Positions 17,322 through 26,061 of a stretch of DNA of 64,000 bases are shown one piece after another. Both the position numbers and the translations under genes were made by a program. Every line of letters begins with the position of its first letter. Position 1 is the stretch's first letter. The notes below the pieces were generated by a model that saw only the letters and a program-made list of their open reading frames with translations, was not told the DNA's origin and did not search any database. This DNA comes from Neobacillus niacini. GTDB taxonomy: Bacteria > Bacillota > Bacilli > Bacillales > Cytobacillaceae. The stretch spans positions 62,001 through 126,000 of the forward strand of contig NZ_JACWFG010000012.1 of NCBI RefSeq assembly GCF_019749295.1. Reading direction: 5' to 3'.

Positions 17322-17343
17322 CTTTGTGTCTTAAACCATTCTA

Positions 17344-19722
17344 TTATTTTTCAAATATGGCATTGGATAGGAGTCTAAACAAATAGTCGGTGTGGTCTCG
17401 GAATCCTGCCTCTAAACCTATTAGGGTTACGTCTTTATTGTCCTCTTTTACGATAACAGGTTGACCCTTGGCTTGAGGTTTACCGTTTCTCCAATGGCCA
17501 GCTACAAAGAAGTCATCTGAGTTTGCTAAAGTAGCAGCCACTTCATCATTTCCAGTAACCGTATACCAAGCTGGGCGGTAAACAAATCCAATGTCATCCT
17601 GATCATAACCTGCAGTTAATCCTGTTCCATCATAATTTACCTTCACAATACCATTACTGTTTGATCCAGCACTATTCGTCTTGTTATCAGTCAAACCCAG
17701 AGTTTCTGCTGCTCGGGATGCGCCAGCACCTATGGCAATGTATTTACCTCCATTGTCGACAAAGCTTGTTACATTGCTTTTAAAAGTTGAAAATTGGTCA
17801 GCATTTTGGAAACCAAATTCTTTGTTTGCAGCAGATAGGTTAGTAGAAATAAGACTTTCTGTCCCACTATACACAAATACATCGAAGCCTTGTAAACCAT
17901 TTTCAGCAACTTCCACAGGCGTTACTTCTGTAACCTCAAAACCTAGTCTCTTCAAGGCAAGTTTTGTCCCGCTGTGAGACTGGACTTTCCCCATACCGCC
18001 ATCCTTCAGAATTGCTACCTGCAGGCTTGATAATTCACTTACATCCTCTGGCACTGCTGCAGCTGATCCAATCTGTAAACCAGACTCTTTCACAGCAGTT
18101 GCTATTTTATTCGCAGCAGCGCTTGTATAAAAGTTACCCTCTCCATCGCGCGAAATAGCTACTCCTTGGTTGAGTAAGGTATTAACTAATTCAACTGCCT
18201 TTACAGAACTGTTTGGAATCACATATGGTCCTTTACCTGTAACAGCACCTTGAACGGTCACTTGATTTACCTGTTTGGCAGTAACGTTTACAGGACTGTG
18301 CGCCTCTACGGCTTCAAAGCCCCATAGCTTAGGCAGACTCCATGCGGAAATATCATACATAGCTGTTGTATCGTTAGAGATGTCTTCACCATCCCATAGC
18401 ATGGTGTTTGCTAAACCAGCCTTGGCTTGGTCCATCTGAACAAGATACGTTCCCTTCGGATAAGTCTTACCATCAAAAGTAAATGCCTTTGTTGCTTCTT
18501 TCACCTCAATATCATTCTTTAGTAAATGATTAACAGCTTTGTTTGTTACCGTAGGGTCCTTTTCATCCACTGGCAAAATATAAGCATTCGGGAAGAATCC
18601 TTCCTTGTGGGTAGGATGATCAAAGTTAATACCGCGTTTAAACATCTCGATTTGGTCTTTAATCATTTCTTGTTTATTTTCAGTGGCAAAATTCAATGCT
18701 CCCATGATTGCATTATACATCCAGCGTACCCCGTCCAAGTCATTGGTTGGAGCCTCTAACGTGTGGCCGTAAGCTCCATGGTACATTGCATACATTGGAG
18801 TAAAAATTGGCGGATAATCATCCCATCCAGCAGCATCATCACGCTGTGGCACGTATACTCCCTCCATACTTTTATACAAATTGCCTGAAAAGCTTTCCTT
18901 GTCACCCATAATCTCCGCTTCCATGGCTTTTGCCTGATCTACTGCCCACTTATTATAGAGATCATATTCATAGTTAGGATTATGCGGCGGCGTACATGGT
19001 TCAATTAATCCCTGCAGATTAGGCCCATAATTCTTTACATAGCCATGGGTATCAAGGAATACCATTGGATTCCACTCTTTAATTAATTCAACCGTTTCTT
19101 GAGTTTCAGGCTGGGATTGAGTGATAAAATCTCGATTTATATCAACGCCTTCTCCATTAAAACGAGTAGCATCCACACGGCCATCAGGGTTTTGCACGAC
19201 ATTAAATATAAGAATATTATTTTCTAAAATGTTTTTGGTTTCTGTGTCATTCTGAGTTGCAAAGCGTTCGATAAGCTGTATTACAGCGTCACTGCCTACA
19301 AACTCAGTTCCATGGATTGAGCCATTAATCATAATCGGGACTTTAAAGTCTGGATTTGCTGCAATCCACTCTTGTGCCTTTCCAGGATTCTTAAACATTT
19401 GTTTTCTAAGAGACTGGAATTTTCCAAACTTCCCTTGTGTTGTTGGATCTGCAATGGTTACTACATAAAGAGGATACCCATCAGCAGATGTCCCACGGAC
19501 TTCCACTTTTACTCGATTGGATTGTTTTTCAATAGCTGTTAATTTCGAACCTATTTGAGAGAATTTCATAAAGTCATAGTTTTCGCTATTGAACTTGCTG
19601 CCATCCTGCTCCTCGACCACATTAACATTCGTCCACTTTGGGCCTTCAGCAAATCCTGTTGAAAACGGGACCGCGGTAAGTAAACTCACCGCTAAAAGAC
19701 CGGCAATCTTTTTCTTCTTCAT
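17344..19722 (-). CDS. Secreted M14 zinc carboxypeptidase
   Basis: 792 residues. A Sec signal peptide covers about residues 1-25 (MKKKKIAGLLAVSLL, then a cleavage region near GFAEG). The M14 domain follows: zinc ligands H137 and E140 in SIHGTEF, H226 in LDTHGY, substrate-binding NRDF near residue 196, and a probable catalytic Glu in the HTLEAPTND stretch. A C-terminal part from about residue 560 looks like a class I glutamine-amidotransferase-like or flavodoxin-like domain (VAILKDGGM, DVFVYSGTES, GGKYIAIGAGAS). GGAGG sits 6 bases before this ATG; the in-frame codons upstream lack one. Single gene. Confidence 0.87.
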   Translation of the reverse strand: MKKKKIAGLLAVSLLTAVPFSTGFAEGPKWTNVNVVEEQDGSKFNSENYDFMKFSQIGSKLTAIEKQSNRVKVEVRGTSADGYPLYVVTIADPTTQGKFGKFQSLRKQMFKNPGKAQEWIAANPDFKVPIMINGSIHGTEFVGSDAVIQLIERFATQNDTETKNILENNILIFNVVQNPDGRVDATRFNGEGVDINRDFITQSQPETQETVELIKEWNPMVFLDTHGYVKNYGPNLQGLIEPCTPPHNPNYEYDLYNKWAVDQAKAMEAEIMGDKESFSGNLYKSMEGVYVPQRDDAAGWDDYPPIFTPMYAMYHGAYGHTLEAPTNDLDGVRWMYNAIMGALNFATENKQEMIKDQIEMFKRGINFDHPTHKEGFFPNAYILPVDEKDPTVTNKAVNHLLKNDIEVKEATKAFTFDGKTYPKGTYLVQMDQAKAGLANTMLWDGEDISNDTTAMYDISAWSLPKLWGFEAVEAHSPVNVTAKQVNQVTVQGAVTGKGPYVIPNSSVKAVELVNTLLNQGVAISRDGEGNFYTSAAANKIATAVKESGLQIGSAAAVPEDVSELSSLQVAILKDGGMGKVQSHSGTKLALKRLGFEVTEVTPVEVAENGLQGFDVFVYSGTESLISTNLSAANKEFGFQNADQFSTFKSNVTSFVDNGGKYIAIGAGASRAAETLGLTDNKTNSAGSNSNGIVKVNYDGTGLTAGYDQDDIGFVYRPAWYTVTGNDEVAATLANSDDFFVAGHWRNGKPQAKGQPVIVKEDNKDVTLIGLEAGFRDHTDYLFRLLSNAIFEK

Positions 19723-19913
19723 AAAGAACCTCCACACTAATATGTATTTTTATAAAACTATATGTATTTTTATAATGTAGAATTATTTTAATATTATATA
19801 TATTAAAATACCATCCAACCTTTTTCCTAAAAAAAACAAAATAAACACAGGAAGAAAGTTACAAATCTATTCCTCTCACTAATCTCAACTAGGAAAAACC
19901 TCCAATAAAAAGA

Positions 19914-19933
19914 GCATCCTACTTTGAGGATGC
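19914..19933 (-). terminator. Intrinsic terminator downstream of the 200-residue membrane protein
   Basis: On the minus strand GCATCC and GGATGC form a 6-bp stem with an 8-base loop, followed by TCTTTTT. Confidence 0.8.
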
Positions 19934-19939
19934 CTAACA

Positions 19940-20530
19940 TTATAGAACCGTTTTTTCGACTGTTATATTTTCAACTAGCGCATTTTCCCGTGATTTCTTT
20001 AATACTTCCACCCCAAACCACATGAAGGGAATACCCCAGGCAAGTACTGAGAAACCGCCAACCACTGGAATAAAGTTCAGAATCGGCGCAATTATAATCA
20101 AAATAGCAGGCACTTTAGAAAATACTTTCGTCCTTAACACAGCAATTCCTAGCAGGATCATAGATAACATAACTGACAGCATCATCAACGGACTTGCAAT
20201 TAGAATTGGTAATGGCGGCATATCCATTTGTAATACTTTAGGGTCATAGACCGCAAACACTAAGGTGGCAAACACCATTCCCATTAGAATAAAGCTTCCA
20301 AAGGCATATAGGATAAACGCGGTGAATCCTAATTTTCCAAACTCTTTTTGAGCTGAGAAATACAATCCGAAAATACCTAATCCCATAAATAACGTTCCAA
20401 GAACTCCTGCTGTTAATTCTTGCGGGCTATTCATCCCCCATACTAATGCCAGCGGGCACATAAGAGCGCGAAAAAATCCCCCAATGATACTAAAATTAGC
20501 TAACAGACGAATCACCTTGTTTAAATCCAT
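19940..20530 (-). CDS. Six-TM membrane protein, DUF4386-like
   Basis: 196 residues from the ATG at 20530, which lies about 10 bases from AAAGGATG. An upstream TTG at 20542 is too close to that site. About six hydrophobic segments are spread along the chain, with no catalytic motif. It resembles DUF4386-type or related integral membrane proteins of Bacillus, but I cannot name a function. Its own terminator follows, and another separates it from the two-component system upstream, so it is transcribed alone. Confidence 0.65.
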   Translation of the reverse strand: MDLNKVIRLLANFSIIGGFFRALMCPLALVWGMNSPQELTAGVLGTLFMGLGIFGLYFSAQKEFGKLGFTAFILYAFGSFILMGMVFATLVFAVYDPKVLQMDMPPLPILIASPLMMLSVMLSMILLGIAVLRTKVFSKVPAILIIIAPILNFIPVVGGFSVLAWGIPFMWFGVEVLKKSRENALVENITVEKTVL

Positions 20531-20572
20531 AATGATCAACATCCTTTCGATTTATTAACCTAACTGTATCAA

Positions 20573-20620
20573 TCCCGGCGTCCCGGGGTCATGTGACCAC
20601 TGTCCCGCCAAGGCCGGGAA
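20573..20620. repeat. GC-rich nested palindrome
   Basis: CCCGGC and GCCGGG form outer arms; inside lies the near-palindrome GGTCATGTGACC. It sits in the 5' leader of the six-TM membrane protein gene on the minus strand. It may fold in RNA, or be a repeat unit; nothing identical was seen elsewhere in the window. Confidence 0.45.
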
Positions 20621-20630
20621 GTTTCTTCAT

Positions 20631-20657
20631 AAAAAAAGAACCCTTAAAAAAGGGCTC
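20631..20657 (-). terminator. Intrinsic terminator of the two-component operon
   Basis: On the minus strand GAGCCC and GGGTTC form the stem (with one G-U pair), then seven T. Confidence 0.8.
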
Positions 20658-20659
20658 CT

Positions 20660-21319
20660 TTAGGATTTATCGTTATCTTTATCTTTACCTAATCCAGCTT
20701 CTCTCGCCATGATAATCGCTTGGGCACGGTCGCTGGCATGTAATTTACTTAAGATGTTGGAAACATGGTTTCGAACCGTTTTTTGGTTTAATCCTAATCC
20801 ACTGGCTATATCTGCATTATTTTCTCCTCGGGCAATGTGGTCTAACACTTCTCGCTCTCTTTCTGTTAATTGCGGGAAAACATCCACCTGTGCTTGCTTT
20901 GACCTTGCTTCAAAATAGTACATCATTCTTCTTGCAATCGATGGACTGAAGATAGCTTCCCCATCCCCTACAGCCTGGATAGCTCGAATGATTTCATTTC
21001 GATTGGCCTCTTTTAAAAGGTATCCCCTTGCTCCTGCCCTCATCGCTGCAAACACAGAACTGTCATCGTCGTACATGGTTAATATCAAAATGCCAATATT
21101 GGGCTGTTTTTGGATAATCCGTTTGGCGGCCTCGATACCACTCATTTTTGGCAAGCTAAGGTCCATGAGAACAATGGTGGGTTTCAGCTGTTCCGCCAAT
21201 TGAACTGCTTCTTCACCTGTTCCCGCTTCCGCCACTATCTCAACATCCTCCACACTTTCCAGCATTCTAGCTAATCCATCTCGAAACAACGGATGATCTT
21301 CTACTAGTAAAACTCGCAT
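20660..21319 (-). CDS. NarL/FixJ family response regulator
   Basis: 219 residues. Receiver domain at residues 1-120 with E7/D8, phosphoacceptor D53 in IVLMDLSLPKMSG, T in LILTMYDDD and K in YLLKEA. LuxR-type HTH from about residue 150 (LTEREREVLDHIARGENNADIA, recognition helix near KTVRNHVSNIL). It starts 4 bases after the stop of the upstream kinase gene and forms a two-gene operon with it. Targets are unknown. Confidence 0.93.
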   Translation of the reverse strand: MRVLLVEDHPLFRDGLARMLESVEDVEIVAEAGTGEEAVQLAEQLKPTIVLMDLSLPKMSGIEAAKRIIQKQPNIGILILTMYDDDSSVFAAMRAGARGYLLKEANRNEIIRAIQAVGDGEAIFSPSIARRMMYYFEARSKQAQVDVFPQLTEREREVLDHIARGENNADIASGLGLNQKTVRNHVSNILSKLHASDRAQAIIMAREAGLGKDKDNDKS

Positions 21320-21323
21320 TCAT

Positions 21324-23378
21324 TTAATCTCCTTCCATCCACAAGGGCAAACGCACTTCTACCGCCAAACCTTTTTCATGATCATTTTTGATTAAAAATT
21401 GGCCATCCACTTCCAATGCACGTTCTCTCATTGAATGGAGACCTATTCCATTTTCCCGATTGTCTGGAAGACCCACGCCATTATCTATTATTCTGATCAG
21501 TAAGTATGAATCCTCTAACCTAAGAGACACTTTACACGTAGATCCCTTTGAGTGCTTACCAGCATTCGTGACTGCTTCCTGAACAATCCGATAGGCAGCC
21601 ACTTCAATCGCAGCATGAAGAGGAAAGTCAATTTCCGATGCTTCCAACGTTACTTTTATAGAACTGCCATCATATTGCCGGCAAAGTTCATCTAATGCAA
21701 AAATCAACCCTAATTCGTCTAACGCAGGCGGACGTAAATTGTAGACCAACTGCCGAATCCCAGTGATTGCAGAGCGAATATCCTCCTGTAACTCAATTAA
21801 TTTATTCTTTACCACTTGGTCTGCACCATTTTTATATACTAGAGTATCCATCCTTAATGAAATACTAGCGAGGCTAGCGCCTAACCCATCATGTAAATCA
21901 CGACGAAGCCTTCTTCTTTCTTCCTCTCTAAAACTAACAAGTTTAATTCTTGAGCGTTTCAGCTCGCTTGAAATTCTTACTGTTTGTACGGCCATGGTTA
22001 CCTGCCTAAGCAGGTCATTTAATAAATAGACTTTGTCATGCGGCAGTGTCTCCTGTAAGGAACGCGCACCTACCGTAAGGATACCAATTCGTTCTCCTTT
22101 TAGTGTTAATGGGATTTCTGACTTAACCTGCACCTCTTCACCGAACGTAGCAAATCGTTCCAATACTCCTTCAATTTCGATATCAATTGCAGCAAATGCC
22201 AGCTTTAATGCTTTCGCAACCTCTTCAACTACTGTATGAAGAACTAAGGAATTGGTCATCGTTAACTCTAGCCGTTGTGTAAGTGAGGATAATACTTTAT
22301 AAGGATCCTCACGATCTCCGTAAACTAAGGTGTTAACAGAATGCTGTATTTTGGTACGTAAGGGTTGAAAAAAGGCAGCCACAATCCCAGTAGCCAGTAA
22401 CGATACAAATATATTATTCTGGTCATTTAGCAAGAACCCGAGGGAGCCGACAATGAGTACATATACACCCATGACCGTTAGTGTTACAAATGAATATACG
22501 ATTGTTCTGTTAAACACCACAGATAAATGTTTTTGACGTTGTTCTAATATAGCAATCCCGATGGAAAATGGCATAAATAAAAGCGCAAGATAATAAAAAA
22601 ACCACATAAACAACTTCAAAAGACCATTATCTTTAAAGAATGACAAAAGTAACAGGGATAACACGGAAAGTATAAAACCACTTAAACTAACTGCGAACCA
22701 GCGTATCTGTCTTTTCAACTGCTTTGTTTGAGCACGGCGATAGCGGTAGATTTGTGAATAAATGGCCAGAGCATGCAGTGATACCCATATTCCCGACCGA
22801 ATTGGCAGCGGCCATGTTGTAGGATCGATAACTGAACCTGGGAAAAAGTATATGCCTATATTCCCGGCCAACCCAATAATTGCTGGGAGCAACAGCCACT
22901 TCGGGCGAAATCGTCCATCCGGAAACAAAAAGAAGAAGAATAAATATAAATCACCTGCAAAGCTTTCTACATGAAAAATACTCTCTAAATGCGGAGCTTG
23001 TGAGATGATGGGCGTACTTATGCTCATAACCGTCCCTGTAGCAATGATCAGCATTGAGGTATACAAACAAATCCTGTCCCACATTCCATAAATATAAAGA
23101 AGACAGCCCACAGAAAAGAAGGATAAAAACTGAATGAGCAAAAGGACAACGAGAATCCCACTATAAAAAGACAAGGACATCCCATAGGATAGCAGCGTTT
23201 CTGCTTCCTGAGCACTTAAAAGAAATAGATCCTGACACTCATCACCGCTGCAAACACTTAGGAGATAGTCATAAACCTTAGTCTCCGAATAAATAAACAG
23301 TGCCGCTGATATTACCGTTATATACCACCAAGCTCCATGTGAGAACCAATAAAACAATCCATATAGACTCTTCTTCAT
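21324..23378 (-). CDS. NarL-family sensor histidine kinase (HisKA_3) with multi-TM input domain
   Basis: 684 residues. The N-terminal third is membrane-embedded: TM1 near residues 18-36, a short outside loop with a Cys pair (CSGDEC), then several further helices. A GAF-like linker follows (about residues 355-465), introduced by PLRTKIQHSVNTLVYGDRED. The phospho-acceptor His lies in RRDLHDGLGASL (about residue 494), and the ATPase domain shows NAGKHSKG, DNGVGLP and GIGLHSMRERA. The layout recalls ComP-like kinases; the signal is unknown. First gene of the operon with the response regulator. Confidence 0.92.
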   Translation of the reverse strand: MKKSLYGLFYWFSHGAWWYITVISAALFIYSETKVYDYLLSVCSGDECQDLFLLSAQEAETLLSYGMSLSFYSGILVVLLLIQFLSFFSVGCLLYIYGMWDRICLYTSMLIIATGTVMSISTPIISQAPHLESIFHVESFAGDLYLFFFFLFPDGRFRPKWLLLPAIIGLAGNIGIYFFPGSVIDPTTWPLPIRSGIWVSLHALAIYSQIYRYRRAQTKQLKRQIRWFAVSLSGFILSVLSLLLLSFFKDNGLLKLFMWFFYYLALLFMPFSIGIAILEQRQKHLSVVFNRTIVYSFVTLTVMGVYVLIVGSLGFLLNDQNNIFVSLLATGIVAAFFQPLRTKIQHSVNTLVYGDREDPYKVLSSLTQRLELTMTNSLVLHTVVEEVAKALKLAFAAIDIEIEGVLERFATFGEEVQVKSEIPLTLKGERIGILTVGARSLQETLPHDKVYLLNDLLRQVTMAVQTVRISSELKRSRIKLVSFREEERRRLRRDLHDGLGASLASISLRMDTLVYKNGADQVVKNKLIELQEDIRSAITGIRQLVYNLRPPALDELGLIFALDELCRQYDGSSIKVTLEASEIDFPLHAAIEVAAYRIVQEAVTNAGKHSKGSTCKVSLRLEDSYLLIRIIDNGVGLPDNRENGIGLHSMRERALEVDGQFLIKNDHEKGLAVEVRLPLWMEGD

Positions 23379-23518
23379 ATCCCATCCTCATTCTTATTAA
23401 ATTGTCAATCATACGCCAGCCAATCTATATTATTTAGACAAATCCCATTAAATACCTTTTTACATAATAAAAAATGATCCCTGTTAAATCTGAATGTTGA
23501 TTTCACTGTGTTTGGAAA

Positions 23519-23654
23519 ATAAGCGGAGGTTTTCCGCTTATTGTATCTATATCCTTGGAATTGGTCTTATTTAAAGCAATTAAGCGGAATATCTCCGCTT
23601 AAATCTGCTTCTTAAGGTTCCTCTATAAACAATAGCCGGAAATTCTCCGCCTAT
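23519..23654. repeat. Three spaced 23-bp palindromes of the AAGCGGAnnTTTTCCGCTTA type
   Basis: Copies at 23519-23541, 23579-23602 and 23632-23654, each an imperfect palindrome around CGGA...TCCG, separated by 30-38 bases of unrelated sequence. The family recurs at 50309-50494. The remainder of the 23379-23747 gap is AT-rich with no gene seen. Confidence 0.75.
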
Positions 23655-23702
23655 GAATTCTCAACCCTACACGAAAATCAACAATGAATAAAAACAGAGC
23701 CT

Positions 23703-23740
23703 AAAAAAAGATCCTAAGGATACTTCCCTAGGAACCTTTG
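23703..23740 (-). terminator. Possible terminator of the small zinc-ribbon gene
   Basis: On the minus strand GGTTCCTAGG...CCTTAGGATC can form an imperfect hairpin followed by seven T. Confidence 0.45.
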
Positions 23741-23747
23741 ACTCTAG

Positions 23748-23906
23748 TTATTTTATGCGGCAGTTTTTGCATACCTTGATGGTTTGATTTGTTTCTGTTT
23801 TATGTGAATACAACAGCTTTATTCTTGTCCTCCCACACAAAGGACAAGTCCCGCGTCCTCTTGATGGCAGATAATTTATTGTTTTACCTCTGTTCCTCTT
23901 TGCCAT
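23748..23906 (-). CDS. 52-residue zinc-ribbon protein
   Basis: A short gene encoding MAKRNRGKTINYLPSRGRG at its N-terminus, then CPLCGRTRIKLLY, a 12-residue span and VCKNCRIK at the end. Two CxxC pairs 21 residues apart form a typical zinc ribbon; the rest is very basic, which fits RNA or ribosome binding (inference). AGGA lies 8 bases before this ATG; an in-frame ATG three codons upstream (23915) is also possible. No named family is assigned. A T-rich hairpin follows it, supporting expression. Confidence 0.65.
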   Translation of the reverse strand: MAKRNRGKTINYLPSRGRGTCPLCGRTRIKLLYSHKTETNQTIKVCKNCRIK

Positions 23907-24008
23907 TTCATCCATCCTACTCCATAAATATTCTTGTTACCTTATCTAATGACGGACTGGCATAAAGATTGTTAGGCATACATTTGTTTTTTATAAATTA
24001 GACAGCAT

Positions 24009-24080
24009 TTGGTGACAGGCACCAAGGTGACACCTAAAAGGAGTTCACCACCCGTGGACACTGTCCATCTCAGGTGGATA
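24009..24080. repeat. Full-length modular palindromic repeat
   Basis: TTGGTGACAGGCACCAA, then GGTGACACCTAAAAGGAG, then CCGTGGACACTGTCCATC and AGGTGGATAC: the reverse complement of the 12421-12508 arrangement, with all three modules. Confidence 0.8.
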
Positions 24081-24172
24081 CCCATCATCTAGTTGATTGA
24101 AATTTTTGGAATTTTGTTCATACATAGTGGACTTCCAATGGTTCATATAATGGTCGATGGAGGTGGAGATTG

Positions 24173-24658
24173 ATGGTTAAGCGATTGCTGGCTGTAGTTG
24201 TTTTTGGTTGTTTTCTTGTCCTTGCTGGATGTGGAGGGCCGGTTCAGGATGACATTTTGAATTATGTAAATAAGGAATTGAAGACTGCACAAGAACTGGA
24301 GGATAAGGCTGTTTCCGCTTATGAAGGAGTAGCAGGAGTTAATTATACAGATGATCCAACCATGCATGATGCTTTGGTTAATGAGGTGATACCAACTTAT
24401 ACTGACTTAATCGATGAGTTAGAGAGCGTAAATATTGAAAGTGATGAACTTAAGGAAATCCATGAGATATACCTCTCGGGGGCAAATCTTCAGCTAAGTG
24501 CCTTTGAAAAAATTAAGGAAGCGATCGAAAAACAAAGTTCAAGTATGATCGATGAGGCTAACCAATTATTAGAAGAAGGCCGTTTGAAAATTGAAGACTA
24601 TAATAAAAAATTAGATGAATTAGCAAAAGAAAATAACGTAGAAATCGAAAAAAGATAA
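24173..24658 (+). CDS. Predicted lipoprotein with coiled-coil
   Basis: 161 residues. A lipoprotein signal peptide is clear: MVKRLLAVVVFGCFLVLAGC, with lipobox LAGC and lipidation at Cys20 of this sequence (one residue later with the TTG at 24170). The mature part is acidic and helical, with repeated heptad-like segments (ELKTAQELEDKAVSAYEG, ANQLLEEGRLKIEDYNKKL). It resembles small Bacillus cell-surface lipoproteins of unknown role. GGAGG lies 9 bases upstream. Followed by a strong terminator. Confidence 0.8.
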   Translation: MVKRLLAVVVFGCFLVLAGCGGPVQDDILNYVNKELKTAQELEDKAVSAYEGVAGVNYTDDPTMHDALVNEVIPTYTDLIDELESVNIESDELKEIHEIYLSGANLQLSAFEKIKEAIEKQSSSMIDEANQLLEEGRLKIEDYNKKLDELAKENNVEIEKR

Positions 24659-24661
24659 ACA

Positions 24662-24722
24662 AAAGAGGCTGGCATGCAATGATCACAGTACAGCATGTGA
24701 CCATTCATGTCAGCCTCTTTCA
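24662..24722. terminator. Long bidirectional terminator
   Basis: AAAGAGGCTG-GCATG pairs with CATGTCAGCCTCTTT across a long loop, with T run on the plus strand. It separates the lipoprotein gene from the convergent iron-uptake operon. Confidence 0.85.
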
Positions 24723-24737
24723 TTTTCACTCAAGAAT

Positions 24738-25043
24738 TTATCCTTTTACATAGTAAAGATCATGACTGGATTCAACAATATAATCAGGCTTTTCTGCCTT
24801 TGGCTTCGCTTTATGTCCGGCAATATGCTCTGGACTCTTCTCCCAATTTTTCCAATCCTCTTCAGATTCCCATTGAACCATAACCATAACTTCCTCTTCG
24901 CCGCGGCGGACCTTTTTCACTAGAATCTGTCTGCCAATGTATCCAGGCCGAGTTGCCAATAAACCACCGCGTTTTGAAAAGTTCTCGACTACCTGCTCAC
25001 TAAAACCTTCTTTTACAACAATTCTTCTAACCTGATAAAACAT
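24738..25043 (-). CDS. IsdG-type heme-degrading monooxygenase
   Basis: 101 residues, ABM-superfamily ferredoxin-like fold, length typical of IsdG/HmoA proteins. The catalytic-type stretch VMVQWESEEDWKNWEKSPEH ends in the conserved His region (EHIAGH), with a Trp where IsdG proteins bend the heme. It would cleave heme to release iron in the cytosol. It is the last gene after yclNOPQ, 51 bases downstream, separated by a small hairpin, so it is probably part of the Fur regulon. GGGAGGA precedes the ATG. Confidence 0.85.
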   Translation of the reverse strand: MFYQVRRIVVKEGFSEQVVENFSKRGGLLATRPGYIGRQILVKKVRRGEEEVMVMVQWESEEDWKNWEKSPEHIAGHKAKPKAEKPDYIVESSHDLYYVKG

Positions 25044-25067
25044 TTCAAATTCCTCCCTAATAGGAAA

Positions 25068-25086
25068 GCCAGGCTGGAAACCTGGC
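25068..25086 (-). other. Intercistronic hairpin between yclQ and the monooxygenase gene
   Basis: GCCAGG and CCTGGC form a 6-bp stem; only a short T stretch follows, so it may reduce read-through or mark an mRNA processing site rather than terminate fully. Confidence 0.5.
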
Positions 25087-25094
25087 TCGTAATT

Positions 25095-26042
25095 TTATAA
25101 TGACGCTTCGATTTCTTCAGCCATAATTTTTACGGATTTCAATCCACCGCCGCTTAGGTACCAGGTGTCTGGATTTAAGTAAATGATTTTATTTTCTTTA
25201 AAGGCTGTTGTCTTTTTAACCAGCTCATTCTCAATTACTTTTTCTGCGCCAGCTTCGCCGCCTACTGCTGTGTTACGGTCAATCACAAACAATACGTCTG
25301 GATTTGTCTCCATTACATATTCCATGGTAATGCTTTGACCATGCGTTGATACTTCAATTTTCTCATCTGCTGCTCCAAAACCAAACACATCATGTATCAC
25401 GCCAAAACGCGAGCTTGGACCATAGGCACTCACTTTTCCCTCATTAGCCAAAACAATTAACCCTTTTTTATCAAGTCCAGAAGCTTTTTTATTTACCTCT
25501 TCTACGGTTGCTTTAATCTCTTCTACGCTACTTGCTACTTCATCTTTCTTGTCAAAAATTTCACCAACAATATTCATATTTTTCTCAAATGATTCCATGT
25601 ATTTTGTATAATCTAACTCCACATATACAGTTGGGGCGATTTCTGCGAACTGTTCGTATAGTTCCGCTTGGCGGGTACTAATGAAAATAACATCTGGCTG
25701 CATAGCATGAATCGCTTCAAAGTCAGGCTCTTTTAAGCTGCCAACATTTGTATAGCCTTCACCAGCATATTTTTCTAAATATGAAGGGACAGCTGTTTGT
25801 GGAACTCCCGTTACTTCTACATCTAATTCATCTAATGTGTCTAAAATTCCAAAGTCAAAAACAACAACTTTCTCTGGATTCTTCTCAATAACAGCTTCAC
25901 CATACTTATGTTCAATCGTCAACTTCTCTGCCGCTGCCGTTTTAGTATCACTTGATTCTGTATTGGCCTCTTCCTTAGAACCGCATGCTGCTAATAATAA
26001 AAGCATTGAAACCATTAAAACTAAAAAGCTCCACTTTTTCAT
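25095..26042 (-). CDS. yclQ: Petrobactin-type siderophore-binding lipoprotein
   Basis: 315 residues. Lipoprotein signal peptide with lipobox LAAC near residue 20. The mature part is a class III (cluster A-II) periplasmic binding protein with the DTLDELDVEVTGVP and VGSLKEPDFEAIHAMQPDVIF motifs of FecB/YclQ proteins. Gene order (two permeases, ATPase, binding protein) equals B. subtilis yclNOPQ, the petrobactin importer. AAAGGAG precedes the start. Under Fur control through the upstream boxes. Confidence 0.9.
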   Translation of the reverse strand: MKKWSFLVLMVSMLLLLAACGSKEEANTESSDTKTAAAEKLTIEHKYGEAVIEKNPEKVVVFDFGILDTLDELDVEVTGVPQTAVPSYLEKYAGEGYTNVGSLKEPDFEAIHAMQPDVIFISTRQAELYEQFAEIAPTVYVELDYTKYMESFEKNMNIVGEIFDKKDEVASSVEEIKATVEEVNKKASGLDKKGLIVLANEGKVSAYGPSSRFGVIHDVFGFGAADEKIEVSTHGQSITMEYVMETNPDVLFVIDRNTAVGGEAGAEKVIENELVKKTTAFKENKIIYLNPDTWYLSGGGLKSVKIMAEEIEASL

Positions 26043-26061
26043 TCCTATATCTCTCCTTTAA

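Noticed and set aside
23519..23654. CRISPR-like array
   Set aside because: Units are self-palindromes that differ from each other, spacers vary in length, and there are no cas genes.
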